From: Stenotrophomonas sp. 364
GTDB taxonomy: Bacteria; Pseudomonadota; Gammaproteobacteria; Xanthomonadales; Xanthomonadaceae
Assembly: GCF_009832905.1 (NCBI RefSeq)
Contig: NZ_CP047135.1
Coordinates: 3,760,001 to 3,824,000 of the forward strand
Reading direction: 5' to 3'
Length of the DNA: 64,000 bases
Shown here: piece after piece, positions 59,614 through 64,000 of the stretch
Numbering within the stretch: position 1 is the stretch's first letter
How the letters are laid out: every line of letters begins with the position of its first letter
Program-made: the position numbers and the translations under genes
The notes under the pieces: model-generated
The model's database searches: none
Seen by the model: only the letters and a program-made list of their open reading frames with translations
What the model was told of the DNA's origin: nothing

Positions 59614-59952
59614 TTAGACCGCGTTCCAGCGCTGCTCCGGATTGACCAGCTCGTGGTCCAGATAGACGAACAGATCAATGAGGTCGTCGTCCTGGAGGTG
59701 GGCGACGCTGGACGCTCCGAGCCGCTTCAACTCGCGCGCCACCTCCTGTTCGCAGCCCCGATCGGCAGTGATTCGCACGACATCCATGACCAGCAGCGAG
59801 CGGTCCACGCGACTCAGGCTACGTGGCTCTGTAGGAGAACCGGCATCATTGTCGTTGGCCGCGTCCAAGCCGATCCCCACGCCCGTCGTCCACGGCGAGG
59901 GGGGCTTTGCCTTAGCCAGCAGCTGCCTTACCTGTTCGATCCACTGATTCAC
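59614..59952 (-). CDS. Small phage protein downstream of the repressor
   Basis: 112 residues from a GTG (MNQWIEQVRQLLAKA). It overlaps the 3' end of the repressor gene by about 40 bases in the same direction. The middle is polar, then helical (REVARELKRLGASSVAHL-like pattern). No family recognised. A short peptide resembling its start (DQWLEKVR) appears again just upstream of the repressor gene. Confidence 0.6.
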   Translation of the reverse strand: MNQWIEQVRQLLAKAKPPSPWTTGVGIGLDAANDNDAGSPTEPRSLSRVDRSLLVMDVVRITADRGCEQEVARELKRLGASSVAHLQDDDLIDLFVYLDHELVNPEQRWNAV

Positions 59953-60403
59953 TACCCGACCCCCTGATCCCGCGTGCTGCGGGCTTTGCGAACGCCAATA
60001 CCTGGGCGGACGGCAGACCACTCACCAGGGCGCCGTAGATCAGTGCAACAAGCCTGCCATAGTCCTCTGGCTCCAGCCGCGCTCCGTCTAAGGCCTCCTC
60101 GGCCAACTGGACGGCCAGTGTGATGTCCTCGGGTCGCGCAGGTTGAGACATCCCGCCGGAAGTTGAAGCCGCTGCGCCGACGCCGACCTCGGAAGCGCTC
60201 AGACGTTCGTCGCCTGCCCCGGTGAGCACCCAGTTGGCATTCCACCCGGAAGCGACCAGACCGCTGAGGAACTCCGCATCGGGCAGACGCTCGCCTCGCT
60301 CATAGTTCTGGTAGGTCCGCTTGGCAACGCCCAGACGCTGGGCCATCTCCTCCTGGGTAGATGACGCACGAATGTGCCTTATTCGAACCCCTATCAGGCT
60401 CAT
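59912..60403 (-). CDS. Phage repressor, XRE-type HTH protein
   Basis: 163 residues from the ATG MSLIGVRIRHIR with AAGGAG four bases upstream; an earlier GTG was rejected. An XRE helix-turn-helix at residues 10-60 (SSTQEEMAQRLGVAKRTYQNYERGERLP) is followed by a region with a Gly-rich linker and helical C-terminus. It is transcribed away from the ner-like gene, as a lysogeny repressor is in Mu-like phages. Its operators are probably the palindrome and direct repeat at 60.54-60.58 kb. Confidence 0.85.
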   Translation of the reverse strand: MSLIGVRIRHIRASSTQEEMAQRLGVAKRTYQNYERGERLPDAEFLSGLVASGWNANWVLTGAGDERLSASEVGVGAAASTSGGMSQPARPEDITLAVQLAEEALDGARLEPEDYGRLVALIYGALVSGLPSAQVLAFAKPAARGIRGSGSESVDRTGKAAAG

Positions 60404-60507
60404 TTGCTCCTTTCGCACTTATCCCCCTGAACCGCGAAGCGGCGTACGGCTGCCCGTGAACACGCTTCGCACTTTTTCAAGCCATTGATCGACAAGTATT
60501 TTTTCAC
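60400..60507 (-). CDS. Possible small ORF overlapping the repressor start (35 aa)
   Basis: A GTG-started frame of 35 residues (MKKYLSINGLKKCEACSR...) whose TGA overlaps the ATG of the repressor (ATGA). It carries one CxxC pair and no recognised domain. The overlap suggests coupling, but the region also carries a homologous peptide in another frame, so it may be noise. Confidence 0.3.
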   Translation of the reverse strand: MKKYLSINGLKKCEACSRAAVRRFAVQGDKCERSK

Positions 60508-60538
60508 AAGAAGCAGGCACATCTCGACCACCATTAAC

Positions 60539-60585
60539 TACGAAGCACGTTCGTACTTGACATAGAGCACGTTCGTTCTCATCAT
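60539..60585 (+). promoter_or_regulatory. Early promoter with repressor operators
   Basis: TACGAA-GCACG-TTCGTA is a perfect 6-bp inverted repeat at 60539-60555. Its core GCACGTTCGT recurs at 60567-60576 as a direct copy 22 bases on. A perfect -35 (TTGACA, 60557-60562) sits between them, with CATCAT as -10 at 60580-60585. This fits repression of a rightward early promoter by the XRE protein. Confidence 0.7.
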
Positions 60586-60620
60586 GGCCGCACAGATTCC
60601 GACATTGGATACCCGGAAAC

Positions 60621-60965
60621 GTGACGGCATTACACCCACCAAAAAAAACCAGCCTTCGTAAAGACTGGCACCCAGCCGAAATCGTGGCACAGCTACACAT
60701 GAAGGGGATTTCCCTTCGTCAGTTGAGCCTGCTCAACGGCTACCGCAACCAGAACAGCTTGGCCAAGGCACTTCACCGCCCCTACCCCCTGGCAGAAGCG
60801 TTGATCGCAGAAGCACTCGGTTTCCCCACTGCCGATATCTGGCCCAGCCGTTACGGACCAGACGGCAGACCCAACCGCAGGCGCGGACCCGCTGTGCTTC
60901 TTCCGCCTGATGCCAAGCCTAGCAGGCTGCGTGGACGCCGCAATCAGGAAAAGGAGGCCAGTTGA
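60621..60965 (+). CDS. ner: Ner/Nlp-family phage regulator
   Basis: 114 residues from a GTG. The pattern KDWHPAEIVAQLHMKGISLRQLS ... LAKALHRPYPLAEALIAEALGFPTADIWPSRY is the Ner/Nlp helix-turn-helix family, and its end (IWPSRY) is characteristic. In Mu, Ner turns down early transcription. A basic tail (RRGRRNQEKE) follows. It is the first rightward gene after the operators. Confidence 0.92.
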   Translation: MTALHPPKKTSLRKDWHPAEIVAQLHMKGISLRQLSLLNGYRNQNSLAKALHRPYPLAEALIAEALGFPTADIWPSRYGPDGRPNRRRGPAVLLPPDAKPSRLRGRRNQEKEAS

Positions 60966-61169
60966 TGGATCGGGTGCCCGGGATTCTGAACATACCCGCT
61001 TTCGCATGACATCCGCCGCTCGCCTGTCGCGGCATGGGCCGCACCCGGGGCGACGCGATCAACCAGCGCACGGCTGGGCCACGCGCACCGCTTGCCCGCC
61101 TGACACATCCGGTGCGCCCGCGTGATCCCCCCAATTTCGTCCACCCGCTCCCGCAGGAGGTGCCCGCGC

Positions 61170-63173
61170 ATGTCCGATCAGCCCAACGAAGCACTGTTTG
61201 ACCTGGCGACGATCGCCAGCGCCCTGTCCGTGTCCAAGCGTGCCGCGGAAATGCGTGCGGCCAAGGACGCATGGGTCTACCAGAGCCGCAGCGTCCGCGG
61301 TGGAAGCAAACGTTACTACGCCGTCTCCGCGCTTCCGGCGCAGGTGCAGGCTGCCTTGTACCTGCATATCGGAGCGCGGCCTGCAGACGTACCGATCCTA
61401 CCGCCGCCGCGTGTGACCCGCTCCCGGAAAGTTGCCCCGGGCCAGGCCCATATCATGTCCGCCTGGCAGCGATACGAGGCCCTGCCGGAATCGCGCAAAG
61501 CCATCGCGCACCAGCGCCTGCGCGCCCTGCAGGCGGTCGAGAGCCTAGTCGCTGACGGTACCGCACTGATGGAAGCACGGCGCCTGGTGGTTGCCCGACT
61601 GCGAACCGAAGGGGTGCGCGGTGGGTCCATGGCCAGCCTGGGGCGCTGGGCCGCGGAGGTAAACGGGGTGGAGAAACAGCATCGCCTTGCCCTGCTGGTG
61701 CCGCACTATGTGGGACGTACCAGCATGGTCAGCATCCCGCCCGATGCGTGGGACCTGTTCAAGTCGGACTACCTGCGTGTGGAGGCGCCGACGGCCACCA
61801 GTTGCTATGAGCGCGTCCAGCGTGTCTGCGCCGCACGCGGCTGGCCGGCGATTCCGTCGCTGAAAACCTTCGAGCGCAGAATCAGGGCCGAAATGCCGCC
61901 CGCAGCACTGATTCTGGCCCGGCAAGGTCGCCAGGCGCTGGCGCGAGCATTCCCGGCACAACAGCGCGACCGTTCGATGTTCCGTGCTTTGGAAGCAGTG
62001 AACGCGGATGGCCACCGCTTCGATGTATTCGTGCGGTGGCCCGATGGAAGCATCGCGCGGCCGGTGATGATCGGCGTACAGGACCTGTACTCGGGAAAGT
62101 TGCTCGGGCACCGCGTCGCGGCAACGGAGTCGGCGGATCTGGCGCGCCTCGCTTTCCGCGATGTCGTGGCGCGCTATGGCATCCCGGAAAAGGTCTGGCT
62201 GGACAACGGTCGCGGCTTTGCCAGCAAGCTGCTGACCGGCGGCGCGCCGAATCGGTTCCGCTTCAGGATCCAGCCCGATGACCCCATCGGGGTGCTGACC
62301 AGCATGGGCTGTGAAGTGCACTGGGCCTCGCCTTATCACGGGCAAGCCAAACCCATCGAGCGTGCCTGGCGCGATCTCTGCGACCGCGTTGCCCGACATC
62401 CGGCCTGTGCCGGCGCCTACACCGGCAATACGCCCACGGCCAAGCCGGAAAACCATGGCAGCCGTGCCGTCGCGCTGGACGACTTCATCCGCCTGGTGGA
62501 CACCGAAGTGCTTGCCCACAACGCACGCGAAGGCCGGCGCAGTCGTGTCTGCGGGGGGCAGCGAAGCTTCGACCAGGCCTTCGCGTCCAGCTACCAGCAG
62601 TTCCCGGTGCGACGGGCGACGGGCGAGCAGCTGCGCCAGCTGATGCTGGCTGCCGAGCGGGTCACCAGCGACCCACGCGATGGCTGCGTGCGCCTGGGTG
62701 GAAACCGGTACTGGTCCGCCTCCATCGCCCGCCATGCCGGCCAGAAGCTGATGCTGCGCTTCGATCCGGAACAGTTACACGCCAGCATAGAGGTCTATGC
62801 CCTGTCCGGCGTCCATTTGGGAACGGCCGAGTGCATTGCCGCCGTCGGCTTTGCCGACACCGACGCAGCGCGTGAACACGCCCGGGCAAAACGGCAGTTC
62901 GTGCGAGCCGCCAAGCAACAGCTCGCCGCCGAACGTCGCATGAAAGTGGCCAGCGTCGCCGCGCAGCTGCCCGGCCCGATCCCTGAAACCCTGCCACCAC
63001 CAGGCGTGGTGGCCCCACTTTTCGGCCAGGCACGGGCAAGGTCCGCAGCCCCCGCTCCCCTGCGCGCCACCGGCACCGACTCCGACCGCCACCAGGCCTT
63101 CAGCAGCCTGATGGAGAGGCTGGCCAACCAACACGCGCCGCCGCAGCGCCGCCCACCCGACCAGAACGAATGA
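61170..63173 (+). CDS. Mu-type DDE transposase (gene A)
   Basis: 667 residues from the ATG MSDQPNEALFD with AGGAGG nine bases upstream. Residues 1-65 are the N-terminal winged-helix MuA domain (LATIASALSVSKRAAEMRAAK). The catalytic core has the DDE residues: D in ALEAVNADGHRFDVF, D in VWLDNGRGF and E in AKPIERAWRD. The C-terminal part has the beta-barrel and MuB-binding region (RLGGNRYWS ... KLMLRFDPEQLH). It cuts and joins phage ends in replicative transposition. The usual MuA length is 663. Confidence 0.96.
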   Translation: MSDQPNEALFDLATIASALSVSKRAAEMRAAKDAWVYQSRSVRGGSKRYYAVSALPAQVQAALYLHIGARPADVPILPPPRVTRSRKVAPGQAHIMSAWQRYEALPESRKAIAHQRLRALQAVESLVADGTALMEARRLVVARLRTEGVRGGSMASLGRWAAEVNGVEKQHRLALLVPHYVGRTSMVSIPPDAWDLFKSDYLRVEAPTATSCYERVQRVCAARGWPAIPSLKTFERRIRAEMPPAALILARQGRQALARAFPAQQRDRSMFRALEAVNADGHRFDVFVRWPDGSIARPVMIGVQDLYSGKLLGHRVAATESADLARLAFRDVVARYGIPEKVWLDNGRGFASKLLTGGAPNRFRFRIQPDDPIGVLTSMGCEVHWASPYHGQAKPIERAWRDLCDRVARHPACAGAYTGNTPTAKPENHGSRAVALDDFIRLVDTEVLAHNAREGRRSRVCGGQRSFDQAFASSYQQFPVRRATGEQLRQLMLAAERVTSDPRDGCVRLGGNRYWSASIARHAGQKLMLRFDPEQLHASIEVYALSGVHLGTAECIAAVGFADTDAAREHARAKRQFVRAAKQQLAAERRMKVASVAAQLPGPIPETLPPPGVVAPLFGQARARSAAPAPLRATGTDSDRHQAFSSLMERLANQHAPPQRRPPDQNE

Positions 63174-63256
63174 GCCCGCCGTCCGCGCACCTGCCACCCC
63201 GCGACCGACCGCGTCCGAAGGGCGCACACCTCACCGCCATACACCAAGGAGATCCC

Positions 63257-64000
63257 GTGGAAACCGCCCCTCCCGCCACCGCCGCCCCACCCGTGCCCAC
63301 CGAGATCACCGCCGATGCGGTGTTCACGCTGCGCGAGCGTGTGCGCATGATCGCCGAAGCCGGCAATGGCTACAGCCAGGCGCGTATTGCCAAGGAAAGC
63401 GCCATTTCCGGCGCGACGCTGAGCCAGTTCCTGGCCGGCAGCTACGCCGGCAACATCCAGGCCGTCGCCCGCAAGGTGCAGGTCTGGCTGGACCATCACC
63501 AGGCCAAAGCCAACGGGGAGACCCTTCCCGCAGCCCCGCATTGGGTGGATACGCCGACAAGCCGACGCATCATCAACGATCTGCGCTACGCGCAGTTGGC
63601 CGCCGACCTGGTGCTGATCGTCGGCAGCGCCGGTGTCGGCAAGACCAAGGCCATCGCCCGGTACCAGACTCTCTCGCCCAACGTGTGGCATGTGGAGATG
63701 TCGGCAGCCACCGCCTCCCTGCTGCGCTCGCTGGAGGAGATCGCCCTGCGCGTGGGCATCAAGGAACCGCCCATCGGTGCAGCCGCCCTGCAGCGCGCCA
63801 TTGCCGCGCGCATCGGCGGGTGTGGCGGCCTGCTGGTGATCGATGAAGCGCAGCACCTGACGGTACAGGCCTTGGACCAGGTCCGCTGGTTCAACGACAA
63901 GTGTGCCGTGGGAGTGGTGCTGTGCGGGAACGATCGCGTCTATACCCAGATGACAGGGGGCAACCGCGCCGCACACCTGGACCGGCTCTACTCGCGCGTG
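63257..64000 (+). CDS. MuB-type AAA+ ATPase, target-DNA activator (3' partial)
   Basis: At least 248 residues, running off the window. It starts at a GTG with AAGGAG five bases upstream; an in-frame ATG overlapping the transposase stop (63170) is possible but has no ribosome binding site. An N-terminal helix-turn-helix region (GYSQARIAKESAISGATLSQ) precedes the ATPase: Walker A in IVGSAGVGKTKAI and Walker B in LLVIDEAQHL. MuB binds target DNA and gives target immunity. Confidence 0.94.
   Translation, partial: METAPPATAAPPVPTEITADAVFTLRERVRMIAEAGNGYSQARIAKESAISGATLSQFLAGSYAGNIQAVARKVQVWLDHHQAKANGETLPAAPHWVDTPTSRRIINDLRYAQLAADLVLIVGSAGVGKTKAIARYQTLSPNVWHVEMSAATASLLRSLEEIALRVGIKEPPIGAAALQRAIAARIGGCGGLLVIDEAQHLTVQALDQVRWFNDKCAVGVVLCGNDRVYTQMTGGNRAAHLDRLYSRV

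Larger units (their letters stand above)
59339..64000 (+). mobile_element. Mu-like transposable prophage, left end and early region (truncated by window)
   Basis: The order leftward repressor, rightward Ner-like regulator, transposase A and ATPase B is the early region of Mu-type transposable phages. The left end must lie between about 59337 and 59613. A candidate is TGTTTCATTCGCAACTGC at 59339 (phage ends of this type begin with TG), which would leave the aroG promoter intact. No right end or target duplication can be seen because the window ends inside gene B. Boundary confidence is low, identity of the element is high. Confidence 0.75.

Noticed and set aside
59345..59617. A rightward ORF in the gap left of the repressor region
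   Set aside because: No ribosome site and an atypical composition; the stretch more likely holds the phage end and its transposase-binding sites.
61006..61125. A 39-codon ORF between ner and the transposase gene
   Set aside because: No ribosome binding site, no recognisable domain and Arg/Pro/His-rich composition typical of GC-rich non-coding frames. It could be real in the phage but the sequence alone does not support it.

Overview
The window reads as a GC-rich gammaproteobacterial chromosome of the Xanthomonadaceae, most likely Stenotrophomonas. The evidence is GTAG-type palindromes (SMAG-like repeats) in four places, a periplasmic adaptor followed by two RND pumps without an outer-membrane gene (the smeIJK arrangement), a primary sigma factor with a long acidic spacer, and many small secreted proteins. 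Assignment to genus is inference; to family it is firm.

Layout. 1-8 kb: a c-di-GMP phosphodiesterase (cut by the window edge), a PAS histidine kinase, a very small Lys-rich protein, a secreted HExxH protein, a lipoprotein, tRNA-Ile(CAT) and a YjjJ-type HipA kinase with duplicated upstream sites. 8-15 kb: rpoD, dtd, a lipid A acyltransferase, a RibA-like protein and a pair of bacterial PH-domain membrane proteins. 14.8-21 kb: an envelope polysaccharide cluster (CDP-glycerol-type transferase, GT2, GT4, O-antigen ligase-like, ArnT-like). 21-32 kb: the conserved block rsmB-fmt-def facing tsaP-dprA-smg, then two GYF-domain membrane proteins, topA and tsaC. 32-40 kb: two tandem secreted paralogues, an SDR, sppA, a MATE exporter and a DUF3106 gene with a sigma-like membrane partner. 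40-49 kb: a gene-free stretch with two perfect inverted DnaA boxes before priA, repeats, a GST, a NYN-domain protein, ndh and several small genes. 48.7-57 kb: a tandem glycine riboswitch and its transporter, then the RND operon. 58-59.3 kb: a DAHP synthase gene preceded by a previously unmarked leader peptide with six consecutive aromatic residues and a terminator, which is a textbook attenuator. From about 59.3-59.6 kb to the end: the left end of a Mu-like transposable prophage (repressor, Ner, transposase A, ATPase B), cut by the window edge.

The most interesting items are the aromatic leader peptide of the DAHP synthase gene, the DnaA-box pair and AT-rich tract before priA, a GYF-pilin chimera, a sigma-region-4-like membrane protein, and the position of a Mu-like prophage right next to the DAHP synthase promoter. 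Coordinates of starts were chosen from ribosome binding sites and family conservation. No database search was possible.
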